DNA from: Glossina fuscipes | Lineage: Eukaryota > Arthropoda > Insecta > Diptera > Glossinidae | NCBI RefSeq assembly: GCF_014805625.2 | Contig: NW_023998415.1 | Location: forward strand, 2,366,273 to 2,430,272 | DNA length: 64,000 nucleotides | Reading direction: 5' to 3' | Part shown: positions 25,251 through 37,164 of the stretch, one piece after another | Layout of the letters: each line of letters starts with the position of its first letter | How positions within the stretch are numbered: position 1 is the first letter of the stretch | Made by a program: the position numbers and the translations under genes | The notes under the pieces: generated by a model | What the model was told of the DNA's origin: nothing | Databases searched by the model: none | The model's input: the letters and a program-made list of their open reading frames with translations, nothing else

Positions 25251-25850
25251 TTGTTATTTATAAAACTATAAAGCGTTTTCGGGCCGTTTTCGCTACTGTT
25301 CTGCAATAAAAGCGAAAATGAGATTAGATTTTTCCGATAGCTTTCAATGTCCTTCAACACATATATCAAAAAACTGGAGCACAGTCATGTCTATGGAAAT
25401 TGTTATAACTCGATTTGTACATTGCATTGTCACGTTAGTGTTCGTGACAATTACTAGCAATAATACAGTTTCTCGGTTTCGTGATCATGATTAACGGTTT
25501 GGTTTGTTTTACATGCGTATGCTTCCTACTAATTTTTAATTTTAATATTTATTTTACTATTTTTTTTTTTTGTACTTCAAGGTAATTCGTAACTTTGCAA
25601 AGACATTTTTAGCGAAGACACAATTGGTGGGCTGTCCTCACTTCGGTCCGAAATCATTATTTCCATAAATTCGTATATGTTTGCGTTTGTCTGGCTCGTA
25701 TAACCACTTAAATAAAAGATGCCGTACGGGAATGCTTATGGTGTTGCCATCTCTTAATATATTTCAAGTTTAAACTATTTTTTTTATATTTAAATATATG
25801 CTTAATAACGTCTTCGAAAACTATTGTTTTATTAACTTTTGTTATAAACC
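25251..25850. other. AT-rich spacer between SINE copies A and B
   Basis: Nothing recognisable apart from a poly-T tract near 25560. Confidence 0.5.
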
Positions 25851-26022
25851 GCCTGACTGGCCGAGTAGGCAAGAATCTCGACTAGCAATTTCGCGGTCGT
25901 GGGTTCAAAGCTCAAGTGCAGCAGAGTTTTGTAATGAAGCCGAAAGCCTTAAATGCCAGCGCTTTTTAGACTTTAGTTCTTAGATTTTATTCTCTGGCTA
26001 AACTAATAATAATAATAATATT
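25851..26022 (+). mobile_element. tRNA-derived SINE, copy B
   Basis: About 170 bp. The tRNA-like head is GCCTGACTGGCCGAGTAGGC (A box) followed by TCGCGGTCGTGGGTTCAAAG (B box; consensus GGTTCAAATC). The tRNA-unrelated body shares GCAGAGTTTTGTAATGAAGC, GAAAGCCTTAAATGCCAGCG and CTTTAGTTCTTAGATTTTAT with the other copies. The tail is CTCTGGCTAAAC followed by (TAA)n. The element is non-coding; SINEs of this type are transcribed by RNA polymerase III and copied by a partner LINE. Confidence 0.85.
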
Positions 26023-27399
26023 ATCTTTTCTTCTAGTCAGGCGTTCCTCGAAAGGTTCACGTTTTGGACTGTAAACGTGGATATAGAATACAATACACAT
26101 AACTTTATCGAGAACGTGTCAAAATAGTTATTGAGATCGCAGCATATTGCAAAATACATGACAAAAATCTATCAAATTTTGTTGTATACCGTGTGCGATA
26201 AGTAAGATTATTTATCGTTTCATTTGTCGAATATGTTTACATATGTGAATGCGTACTCGAAAACAATTTGTTGTACAATTTATAAACCTCAGGCGATTAT
26301 TAGCTTTGTGATTAAGTTTTGATAGATTTCTAAAGGGAGAGAGCGATGTCTAAATAGCAACATTTCGAACTAAGCGATAAGATGGTGAATATTAACTTAA
26401 TTTTTTTTTTCAGTTTTACACTATACTATATATGTGTAGGCTATGATCTGAAATTTGCGTCGAACTGTATGCCATTGGCGAGAGGCTTCTTTCCCTATTC
26501 GATTCGAAGTAAAATGCTCGCAAGTCGTGGCAGGTGACAATAGAAGGATGAACTATGTTAACTTGAAGCGATAGAGTCGCGAAAAGCTAGTTCACAGCAA
26601 CGCTGAATGTTTATGGCCATGATGTGTGCTGTAACCCGCCCGAATTATATGAAGATATATTTAACAAAAGCTGTATACAACAGCTGATGCAATTGAAATG
26701 ATTTTTAAAAGCAAAAAGTCATAAATTTCCTCGTCTGTATATCGAAAAGTCTGTCTTCAAAATATTAGCAAATCTGGCTTGGAAACTTCTTATCTTAACC
26801 AAAAGCTGATTTTTCAATTATCACTCGATTCAATCGATAGCTTTGCATCTTTCTAAACAGGAAAGAAATCGTCCCTCTGTGGCTAGACTAGGAAGATACG
26901 TTCTTCCATTCCTAGGAAACTCATAACACATGTTATGGCTAACGACGCACAATATTATCAGTAAATTGTTTACAAGAAAAAAAAAAAAATCAAAATTTAA
27001 TAACTTAATCATAGCCATTATATGTAATGCATACGAAATCCCTATATATTCATACGCGTCGAAGACCAGGTAAAGCACAAAAAATGCACGCTTACTCCTC
27101 TTGTTACTACTAAAAAAGTAAATTTTATTTTAGTTTTTCTCTTGTCGCTCACATTAACTCATTTGAAAATTTGCGTTCAGTCGACCCAACAGTTATCAAA
27201 AAAAAAAAAAAAAAAAAAAAAAAACGACTATAACTAAGAAAAATATAATATATTCCTCATTAACTTAGGTATGGACTTTGATTAAAAAATAGAACGCTTC
27301 GCTCGTCCATCATATCGCGTTTACTTAAAATAATATATTTTTACACTCAACGCTCACCGTTAGAATTACACTCATTTCATTTGAACGCTTTCAATGCTT
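26023..27399. other. AT-rich non-coding DNA
   Basis: No gene seen. The stretch 26450-26640 is less AT-rich than its surroundings but has no sustained open frame. A poly-A run lies at about 27199-27224. Confidence 0.5.
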
Positions 27400-27860
27400 G
27401 CCGAACGAAGCTTTAGAGATCCTGTAAAACACACACATGTGCTTGATCGGTATTAATTTTAAATTGATCTAGGCATGTCTATCGGTCTCTCTACGCTTTC
27501 ATCGCTCTCCCAGTTACAAAAATGAAGATATCGCCTACAAATTTGGAAAAAAATTTGGAAGTGATTTAAACTTTTTCAAGGACACACCTACAACGTCTAC
27601 ACGTCGATGCAAAAAAAATTTTATTTTGAAAATAACAATAATCAGCTGCTATATTATCGAGCGCGAGAATTTACTTCTTTAACTGTTTTGTCTTTTTTGG
27701 GATAACGGGTAGATGGGTAGAAAAATATTCGGTTACGGCCATATATAATTTTCTAGCTTGTTTTCGTTTTTTTCAATTATTTCCTTAAGCTTTCTTATGA
27801 TAAAGGTTTCGGGCATAAAAAATTCGGCCACATTCGAATATAATTTTCTTATTTACTTTC
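27400..27860 (+). repeat. interspersed repeat family 2, copy with doubled tail
   Basis: Family landmarks GCTTGATCGGTATTAATTTT, AAATTGATCTAGGCATGTCT and TCGGTCTCTCTACG are present. The terminal motif occurs twice: a first GGTTACGGCCATATATAATTTTC near 27735 and a second GGCCACATTCGAATATAATTTTC near 27828. The second tail may come from another fragment of the same family inserted or retained next to the first. Confidence 0.6.
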
Positions 27861-29178
27861 ATTGCGAAAGCACTTTTTAAGTAGTTGTGCAAACTATAAA
27901 CGATTACATATTCCGCCTTATTTATTTATGATTTTTTTTTTTTTTTTTTTTTTGCTAAATGTTGTTGAACGCTTACTTCGTTTTAATTGATTTTTAAGAT
28001 TAACCTGACGCAAGTGATAAGAAAAATTTTAGATAAAGTTAACTTTTATGAAGAACGTTACGAAAGAGAAAGGCAGGCATGATATAGGCTTATCACTTCC
28101 GCTGCTTACGATGATCAAGAATATGGATATTTTGTATATGTATATAAGGAAAGCGCCTGTGCATACAAAAGGATATAAAAGTATCTGTAAGACGAAAATT
28201 GAAACCAATTTCAATACCAAGCCTTAAAAGATATACACGAACGATAATATTCGACAGAGAAAGATATATAATTTTGGAAAATGGATATACCCAAGGCTTA
28301 ATTTAGCTTAAATAAAGCTCTTATACCCATCGATATAAGGAAAACGTATATCTATCTCTGAGCAATAAGAAGTTCTTAAAACGTCTAACTATTTACCGTT
28401 AGTTGCTTTTAAAATTCCTAATGAGAAAGGATTGCAGCTCTGTTCTTTGATTTTTATTATTAATTCATTAAAAGAAAGAAAAAAAGAAGAAAGTAAACTG
28501 TAGCTATCTGTTACAATAACAGACTTTTCAATTCAAAATATACCTTTTTGATATATATATATATATGTATATATACATGAATATTATCCAAGGCTATTTT
28601 CACAAAGCCAATTTAGTGTAGAAACATATAGAGAAGCACCGCAAGATAACTGTGAAAAAACGAAAAATCTTTATCGAAAAGTGAAAAATAATATGGGAAA
28701 GCAAGTTTGTTACGTTCCAAAGTGCGATGAAGTCGCTTGAATTCACTTCCGAAATAAAAGCGTCTCTCAAGCAGCACAGTACTTTTCGCGGTACAAATCG
28801 TGCTGCAATACAACACAATACAAGATTTGCAATTTTGATATAAAAGAATTTCAAAAAATTGAGTACATGTTCCGCTGAAGGTTATCGTAAATAGGTTCGT
28901 AAAAGTTTTCACTAACTTTGGGAGAAAAAGAAAAACTTCGTCATAAGGTTTAATTTTTTTAATTCTTAAAATTGAAATTAACATTTGGAACGAAATTTAA
29001 GCTAACGTAGGGTTTTACATCTTAAGACTTGATTTCAATACAACACAGTAAACACGATACACATTGCTTTCATTTATACTATATCGAATTTATTTAATTT
29101 GTATATCTTAGTTTCGTATAACACGGTATCGATGTAAAGCAAACTAACAATGTTATACGAGAGACGCCTGTATAGCGG

Positions 29179-29203
29179 TATATATATATATATATATATA
29201 TAA
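29179..29203. repeat. (TA)n microsatellite
   Basis: AT dinucleotide run. Confidence 0.93.
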
Positions 29204-31159
29204 TGAGAGCGTTAGAGAAATTTTCAATTCCAATTTATGTAAACATACTATAGTCTCGTGATCAATTATCGGATAACCTATATATTAGTATGATCGTCCA
29301 TTCGTCTGCCGTAGCCGTGTTGCTATGCGCTTATTATGTAAACATACAAAAACCCTTTTGCTGCTTATGGGACTTTGGCGTTTCGAAGCAATGAGTAGAT
29401 GCAAATAACAAGAGATTCTATACATGATTAACTCAATGTGTTCAATTTAAACATCAAAAGCTCATAAGCAACAAAAGCCTTTACATGGTTAGATAAATTC
29501 ATATTACTAAACAAACTACGGTAGAAACACAGGGTAGTCTTGTTATCAAAACTCGTACAATGAACCACAAAACTCGATTAGATATTGCTGAACGGAGGAA
29601 GAATACTACACTACGATCGCTTAGTTGAAGAATTTCTAATAAATTCACTGTATTTCCGAGACCGTCCTCCAGGGATCACCGTTTGATGCGCAGTTGATGC
29701 GAGGACCCATTTGGCTAATCTAGAAACACTAGAGACGTTCCGTCAAAAAAAGAAAATCAAGCAATAAAAAATATATTTGAAGAAGTGCTTTCGTGTTGTT
29801 AGACGGTTGGCAAAATGTATTAACTGATGATGTTATCAACTGTATAATAATCTCTACTCTTTAATCTTGTGTTTGCGGTAAATGAAACAATAACAACAAG
29901 AATTTCTATTTATTTATACGATAAGTATCTTAAAATTTCTGATAATATGATTGACTTATCACTCCAGCAATATATCGAAACTAAAAACGAGCTGAAAACG
30001 AACTTTAGAAAATACAAGGTGCCACGCACGTGGACTCATCGCATTGAATGGTTTCGAATCAATAACAATTATGAATATTGCAAGTAAACTCGAACCCTAT
30101 ATCAATCTGCAATTGGTCGCGTTAATCTTACATTGAAAAGAATCAGGTAAAAGTTTTGAGTACTGGCTTATCAAAATAAATATAATCATAAGAAAAATAA
30201 TTATAAATAAAAGTAAGGAAACTGTTCAAGGGAACTAATTGCCTTACCTCTATCTTCACATAACAAAAGTTGCCAGACGCTGACTAACTAAGTGAACTAC
30301 GTAGCTTATTTTAAATATGTTTTGCTCGTGCAATGAAAAGTATCTATCGATCCATACTTGGGTAAGAGAGAGAAATGCATTCATTGTTTTGTGATTCTTA
30401 GCCGGTTTTTTTTTTTTTTTTTTTTTTTTTGGAACATTTATTTCTGTTATTGTATTTAGTAAGAATGCAACATTTTATTATATTTATACAACGTCCGTCA
30501 CTTATGTCGACGATATTGGACGAAGAGTGAAGAGGAACTTTAAATCGTTAAACTTTGGGTTTTTGGAATCATCTTAATGATTAAGAATGAACCGAAACCA
30601 ATTGTTTTATTTTTTCTTTTGGAAGAAGTAGAAGAACAAGAAAATGTTGCCGACAATTGATAACAACTAAGAGGATCGATTGGTCTTCTAATAGAGCAAA
30701 TACATATATGTATATATATATATATGTGATGTAAAGAAGAAAAACAAACTTCCTTTAAATGTACGAAAAATTTGAAGGCACCCTTTATAGTGTGAAAGAC
30801 AATTTTTTCCACCTTCAAAGCTAATAAAGTGCCGATGATCTTCAAATGCATACAATTACTAAAATTATTCTCATAATTACGACATTGAGGTGTAATTGCA
30901 TGTAAAATGCATTAATATGATGATAAATAAAAGCACAAAAAATAGGCAAAAATATATATATGAACACATACTCACCTCTCATTGATAAGTCCATAATTTT
31001 TGATTTCGTTCTCAGTGAGGCCACACTCGTACTCTCTCTTTTAATACAACGTGATAACATTGTTCTCTTTCTGCTTCTCTCGTTTCCTTTTGATTCGTTT
31101 TTGTAATAAAATGAAACAAAAAGAAAAGCACAAACAAATTCATACAATATTCAAACGTA

Positions 31160-31243
31160 TTTATGTATGTACGTATGTATATATATATATATATATATAT
31201 ACATATATATATTTATATATGTGTGTATATATATATATATATA
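31160..31243. repeat. (TA)n-rich microsatellite with ATGT/GTGT interruptions
   Basis: Two long AT runs separated by short GTATGT and GTGTGT segments. Confidence 0.93.
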
Positions 31244-31431
31244 AATTTGTATGTTTGTTGATGGTGACCGGCTATATGAAGTATTACACCTACGCTTAAG
31301 CACGTTACAATTCACTTAACCTTAAACAATGCAAAGATTTACTATAAATATAGCACGCGGTGGAGGTTCGATGAAAGCAACAAAAAGAAGCATGAATTTA
31401 ATAAAACTAAAAGAAATGGTGAAATTTTTGA

Positions 31432-31433
<2 letters not shown>

Positions 31434-31471
<38 letters not shown>
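31434..31471. repeat. (CA)n-(TA)n compound microsatellite
   Basis: About thirteen CA units pass directly into TA units. Confidence 0.95.
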
Positions 31472-31537
31472 CGTAAACACAAAAATGCACAATTCACACA
31501 TGCATATATGTTAAATACTAAAGGATAAAAAAATTGA

Positions 31538-31540
<3 letters not shown>

Positions 31541-31587
<47 letters not shown>

Positions 31588-31588
31588 A
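31541..31588. repeat. (AT)n microsatellite
   Basis: AT dinucleotide run with a single G interruption. Confidence 0.94.
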
Positions 31589-31887
31589 AAATAATAGAAA
31601 CAAAATTGTAGATGAGCGTTAGTAATGTTTCATTTACAAATCGATGTTCTTTTAAAAGAATTTTTTCACTTTTGATTTTAGCTTTTAATGGAATAAAACA
31701 ATAAGAAGAAAAACAATAAACATTGTGCAGCACGCACAAAAAAGAGCGAAAGTGATCTTAACGCGAATTAGAACAGCACTAAACAACGACTGCTTAAGTA
31801 ATGGGTGACTGACTGACAGAATGACTCTCTGGCTGTTTGTTTGCAATATACACATAAAAATTATAATTGTATGTGTTTTCAAGTATA

Positions 31888-31927
31888 TACACATACATAC
31901 ATACATACATACATACATACACACATG

Positions 31928-31982
<55 letters not shown>
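31888..31982. repeat. (ACAT)n and (TA)n compound microsatellite
   Basis: About eight ACAT tetranucleotides are followed, after a short spacer, by a long AT run. Confidence 0.95.
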
Positions 31983-32370
31983 TGATTTGTTTATTTAATA
32001 CTAACGTTTAATTTGTTTGGATTTACTATAACCATACATAAGCAAACGCGCGCACTCACAAACACATACATCCACGAGCGATTTAATATATTGAATGAGG
32101 GGGTTATTAGAGTATCTGTTTAGAAAAAGAATGGAAGTGGAGTAGAGAACGCTACTTAAAAATTCCCATACACACTGGCACACACGACGTTAACACTCAT
32201 TTGCGTTTTATATAACTGAGTATAATATATTTTGTGCCCTTACAACGCGTATCATTCTATAGCTTTGGTATAAATATATGCGCTTTGTAAATATGCGGCT
32301 TCCAATAAGATTTTATGCCTCAATCTAATGGCAAATCTAAGTTATATTTAATGTTATAATTCTCATTGAC

Positions 32371-32372
<2 letters not shown>

Positions 32373-32406
<34 letters not shown>

Positions 32407-32466
32407 ACTCTTTCACTCTCTTTCACTCTCTCTTACTCACACACTCACTCTCTCTTTCACACTCGC
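32373..32466. repeat. (CT)n-rich tract
   Basis: A (CT)n run is followed by degenerate CTTTCACTCTCT repeats. GAGA-type motifs are abundant, but no nearby promoter is evident. Confidence 0.9.
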
Positions 32467-33649
32467 TCATTCTTTCTATAATAATGCATTGTTATGTAAT
32501 GCTTATGTAATTTGAGTCATTGTCGAGTGTTGCCATTCTCGTCTCTTATCAAAACTTTTAAAAACAAATCAAATGAAATCAGTTTGAAGCAAAGTTTAGA
32601 AGAAAAAAATCGATCAAATCAAAAAGTCTTTATACAAATTCATTTGTAAACATAATTATGTATAAACATGTTTACACGGTACATAAATGAAAGGCTGCAG
32701 TTTTTTTTTTTTTTTTTTTGTAAAAAGCGCTTAGTTTTTTATTTTTCCGCCGCGTGTTTGTTATGTTTGATTCTTTCCCTTTATTTTTTTTTTTTATTTT
32801 TTTTTTTATTCACAGACATCTCGTCTGCTAAAACAAACAATAATAATATTATTTTTGTTGTCGCAGGGCAAAAATATAGGAAATTATTGTGAAAGAAAGG
32901 AAAAACTTTAAAAATACATTTTTTGTAATTTAATTCTTTTGTTTACTCGTTTAATTTACTTTTATTTATTTCTCTGCTCGAAAAATGAAACTTTTGTTTA
33001 ATTGGATTAGTTTTGCTTATATCCATCCATTAATGAATTGTTTTCTTTTCATTTCTTCTTTTTTTTTTTTTTTTGTTTTGCCTTTAAAATAAATTTCAAG
33101 GTACTTTATAATTGCAAGCTGCTCCCTTACGTCACTTAATTACTGCTTTTGTTACAGAAGATCGGAGGAACGAAAGTTTGAAACAAAGTTTTCGAAGACT
33201 GGAACTTTCGTATATGTATTATTATAATTAGAACATGAAATTTTCGTTTGGTATGAGCACCATCCTAACGAACGCGTTCAGATCTGTTCAATATATGGGT
33301 TTTTAATGTTTTAAATATTTGTTTATTTATTGTGATTATATTATAATTATTTTAGACACTATTTAGATATTAGGCAGAAGTACATTAGAGTACATTGTGA
33401 TGAATTACTGTGATGAGGTATATGTGCAATTAAAATGCGCCTTGGCCAATAGCTCTCATATAATATGTAAGAAATAGCTTCAAGAATGTTAAGTATATGT
33501 GAATGCAAATATATTTTCCTTTTTTGATTATGACAAATTTTGCTCATATTTCTTCATAGATTATTTTCACTGCAATTTATTGAATCGGCCGATAAAACGA
33601 AAAGAAGTTATACTCGCTACCTATTCTTCGTTTTTTTTACATGTACACA

Positions 33650-34125
33650 CTTATATATGCACTGTACCTAATATAGGTTACATTAATTGTGTGCAGACGG
33701 TTGTAACACCCAGAAAGACTTTAAATAGACTCACCTTTTATTATATCATTTGCCTGTCCGATTATGCCTGTGTTCCTGCGATGTAAATCCATGTATTTTT
33801 TGTTCAAGCTGAACGTCGTAATTTTCGAGATATTTTGATGAAATTCACTCACATGTTCTGACCCAAGGTGCCCCAGTGTGCCCAGTTTCATTAAAATATC
33901 TTAAGGATTGCGCTCTGTATGTTCAACATAAGTTTACGTCGACAAACATCCGACGGACAAACATCCGACGGACAAACAGACAGACAGGCTTAGATTGAAT
34001 CAAATAATAATTTTGAATCGATCAATATAAATAATAAGAGGTGAGCCTGGCTTAAACTCTTCTGTGTGTTATATACATCAACGAAAACTTAATATAACCT
34101 TCACCGCAAGCGGTGTAGGGCATCA
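33650..34125. repeat. interspersed repeat family 1, two arms in inverted orientation
   Basis: The left arm (about 33690-33880) reads in the forward sense: ACACCCAGAAAGACTTTAAA, CTCACCTTTTATTATATC, CCATGTATTTTTTGTTCAAGC, GATATTTTGATGAAATTCAC. The right arm (about 33885-34085) is the same series as its complement: TTTCATTAAAATATCTTAAG, GTATGTTCAACATAAG, GACAGACAGG, AATAATAAGAGGTGAGCC. The right end (34090-34125) carries CACCGCAAGCGGTG, a perfect short hairpin next to TAGGG, as in the family's terminal sequence. The centre is at about 33883. This is either a head-to-head double insertion or a foldback-like form of the family. A 15-bp tandem duplication, GACAAACATCCGACG, lies in the right arm at 33941-33970. 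Confidence 0.65.
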
Positions 34126-34246
34126 AATATGTAAATGGTTTTCTCCTATTTTGCTTTCAAATAGAAACGCTATATATCAAAGTTTAATTGATTGATCAAA
34201 AACGATTGAAATAGACTGCTTCGTAAATCCCATCGTGTCTATCTTC

Positions 34247-34774
34247 TTTATACCCATCACCAAAGTATCAGTGGTACATTCATTGTGTCGAAACATTTGC
34301 AGTTCTTGCGTGCAGGCTGGTATTGAAGTTTGGTCAAATCGGCCAAAGGCGACGCCTATACTACAACATAACCAGAGACCACCTCCTCTTTCAAAAATGA
34401 AAAATGATATAGCGATCAGACTTTCCATTTCTATTCTGTGGCTATTAAGATTCTATTCTTTCGTTAAAACGTTTGCAGCATCCAGAGAAAAGCTTCGGAT
34501 GGTCTATAAAGTCTACGTATTATTAATCAGTATCAGATATGAACTGTTCTAGATTTGTTTGTCAGTCCGTCTATCCATCTGTCTGTTAATTGCTATGGAA
34601 AAGCGTACTCATGGTCGCAAAAATGAAGATATATACACGGTATAAACTTTCCATCCAACACTATAGACTATGAAAACTTAGTTTTTTCCTTTTTTTTTCT
34701 TTCTATCTTTTTTCGAATAACGTTGATGAGTATAAAAAATTTGATCACAGCCGAATATAATTTTTTTACTTGTT
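34247..34774 (+). repeat. interspersed repeat family 2, long rearranged copy
   Basis: It begins TTTATACCCATCACCAAAGT and ends TTTGATCACAGCCGAATATA followed by ATTTTTTTACTTGTT, the family-2 terminus. The interior includes AACATTTGCAGTTCTTGCGT and GGCGACGCCTATACTACAAC, closely matched at 38820-38900, and a second GATCAGTATC-like start region at about 34525 (ATTAATCAGTATCAGATATG), which suggests one copy within or beside another. Confidence 0.6.
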
Positions 34775-35718
34775 ATATTATGTAACATACTATGTTCAAA
34801 CTTTTAAATTCTAACAAAAAACAATAATTTCACATTTTTCTTTTAAACGTTCTTATATTCTATTTAGGTTTATACGAAATTTAAATAACTGCTACGAAGT
34901 ATGCTATGATATATATAATGATTTAACTAAAATTATGCTATAAATTGCTGTTTTTATTATAACAGAGATGTTATAAAATTATTTTCCTATCGAAATAAAA
35001 ATCATTGAAAATGAAATTAAGAATACGCCTTTAGGTTTTTCCCAATTATCCATTGCTTTACAGCTTTATCGACAAAATTTCAAAAACACCATCTACTAAC
35101 AAACTTTCTATTGCTATTGCCATCGTTGAAAAAAAAAAAATGATAAGATCACTTGTGAAATCTGGGCGGTTAACTTGTGGAATCTGGGCGGGTAATTTGC
35201 GGAATCTTGCCGTCGCATGTTAATCTCAAATAAATTGTTTCAAGTGGTCTTCTATTCATTTCAAAAAAGATTTTTCTACAAGTACATTTTTTATTTAATA
35301 AAGGAAAGAAAAAATCAAAAAGATTTCAGTGGAATTTTTATCAAATATTTATATGAAATTGGCTTATATTGGTTTATAGCTACACATGACGTGTAAGCTT
35401 AAAATATAATGATGAAATTATATAATATAATGTAGTTGTGTACGGCCTTTTGCAACGTGAACATAAAATGTCGGTTATGAATGTCGTCTTAAAACGTACA
35501 CCTGACTCGGAAGTCCGCATCGAATCCAAAGAAAGATTAATAATGCAATGCGGTTATCGTAGATTTATTGTTAATCCAATCTTTAGTCAACATACGAATG
35601 GGAACAAACATAAGGTAGGCCTTCTATCAATCTTCATTTCTTGGAAAATTTGTAACAGCAAAATCTGAGTTTAGTTTGAACGGTATTTCCGACCTCATAC
35701 AACAATATGTGCCACAGT
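34775..35718. other. AT-rich non-coding DNA
   Basis: No gene identified. A near-duplicate phrase (GAAATCTGGGCGGTTAACTT and GGAATCTGGGCGGGTAATTT) is tandemly repeated at about 35157-35200. A 76-codon plus-strand frame at 35438-35668 is not recognisable. Confidence 0.45.
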
Positions 35719-36470
35719 TTACGCCCCCATACAATTTCCTCCAGCACCGATACTGGCTTTCAAAATTAATCTCGATTCAACACTGGCACTAGTGGCGCGT
35801 GGTTGTTTATTGTCTTGTAATCCGAATCGCATTATCTTGAAACGCGTAGCTTTAAGTGAAGTTCGTATGTGTATTAATCGTAAATCAGCTATCATAAGGT
35901 ATTTGTTCTTAGCTAATTCTACATAAAGCGATTCAGGAAAACTAAGGAAAATCCAATTCTTTGAGCGATTATCCGTTGAGAAGTAGTATTTGTGAGAATC
36001 TGTTCGTATTACGTTCTAATATAAATTTGCAAGCATCCAAATTTATGGACTTGCGCACACCTTCATGAAAGCGTTTCACTAACTGGTCCCAGTCGTAAAC
36101 AGGCGGTTCACTTTTGCCACGCAAATGTTTGGCTACTTTCAGACTATTTTCCAAACGTTCTACGGCTTCATGAATAATCTTTGCGGCTGGAGATGTAAAG
36201 GGCGTCAAGCAATCTAAGCTAATCATTAGATCAATTTTGTGTGGAAATAAACCAGCAAAAACAAACGCGTTTTGGGAGCTCAAAGAATGGCCTACCAAAG
36301 ATATTTTATCCCACTTGTACTCCTCTATTAGTAACCTAATTAAAATCAATAAATCAATGGAATGATAAAGTGTACCCCTCTGGTAACCATGAAGGCAAAC
36401 CATCACCAGGTATATCTATGGCGAGGAATGGCAAATTCGGGGGAAGGTAAAGAGACACTCCTAACTCCTC
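35719..36470 (-). pseudogene. alpha/beta-hydrolase (serine hydrolase-like, kraken/SERHL type) pseudogene
   Basis: Three minus-strand reading frames together outline an alpha/beta-hydrolase. First (36470-36380): LPPNLPFLAIDIPGDGLPSW followed by LPEG, the strand and oxyanion region. Second (36406-35969, 145 codons): WDKISLVGHSLSSQNAFVFA, the nucleophile elbow with GHSLS (usual GxSxG, last Gly replaced by Ser), then GLFPHKIDLMISLD. Third (to TAA at 35719): KYYFSTDNRSKNWIFLSFPE, then SLYVELAK, recalling the YYFSRDNRLK region of the family. The frames are joined by apparent single-base shifts in the CCCC run at 36375-36378 and at about 35995-36015. The N-terminal HGxx region and the catalytic His end are missing or unreadable. 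The family hydrolyses small esters or amides, but substrates are not known to me. Sequencing error at the C run is possible, but two shifts plus truncation point to a pseudogene. Confidence 0.75.
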
Positions 36471-37164
36471 TTAGCTGTTTGGGAACAAACGTAAACGTGT
36501 GAGTGTATTTACTATATTTACACTAAACCTAATATACACCATTCAGCTTTAATACCTGCACACGTCTTACGAAAGAAGAAGAAGAAGAAGAACTCAGCCT
36601 AAGGACAACAGGTATGACAGTAACTAGAAGTTGTTAATAAGTAATTACTCCATTTAATAACATTATAGAATAATTCATTTCAAGTTAAACAAATCTTATG
36701 AGAACATGTGTAAGCTATGCAGACGACAGTTGCGACAATGGTTCAAAAAGTTGCGTACTGGTAACATCTGCTTGTTTCACTTAGCTATAGTCATATATCG
36801 TCAAACTCACTTTACACCAAATTATTTGCATCTCAAGAAACTGGCAAAATAACAACAACAAAAAGCTCTTTTGATAACAAAACAAATAAGATGGCAAAGA
36901 AATTCTTCATGTTGTCTTCAGCACACAAGCCTGGTATATGCTATAATACCTTTTTAATGAAATTAAAAAAGCAAGTAAAAATTATTAAAAACAGTAGGGC
37001 TCGTCTATTCTATATTCTTCGGCATAGGAAAGCATATTAGAAAAGTATACAAGGTGGATGCAAATTTCAATTTCGAAAAAAGAAGAGAGCTGGGGAAGAA
37101 CGTAGGATTTTTTGAGAACATTGATTTCTGTGCAAATCAACACAAGAATGTTTCAGAAAAAAAA
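36471..37164. other. non-coding DNA upstream of the hydrolase pseudogene
   Basis: Contains a (GAA)n run at about 36582-36597. No upstream exon of the hydrolase was found here. Confidence 0.45.

Larger units (their letters stand above)
27861..33645. other. gene-poor AT-rich DNA rich in microsatellites
   Basis: I see no supported gene. Open frames such as those at 28613-28984 and 30842-31147 are Phe/Ile/Tyr-rich products of AT-rich sequence. Many (TA)n, (CA)n, (ACAT)n and (CT)n arrays are listed separately. Poly-T tracts lie near 27931, 30405, 32701 and 33060. Confidence 0.45.

Noticed and set aside
25096..26022. Functional tRNA genes suggested by A and B boxes
   Set aside because: The anticodon arm and acceptor stem do not pair properly, and the tRNA-like part is joined to a shared body and (AAT)n tail, so these are SINEs.
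31888..31922. Regular repeats that might suggest a CRISPR-like or satellite array
   Set aside because: It is a short (ACAT)n microsatellite without spacers, and the organism is a eukaryote.
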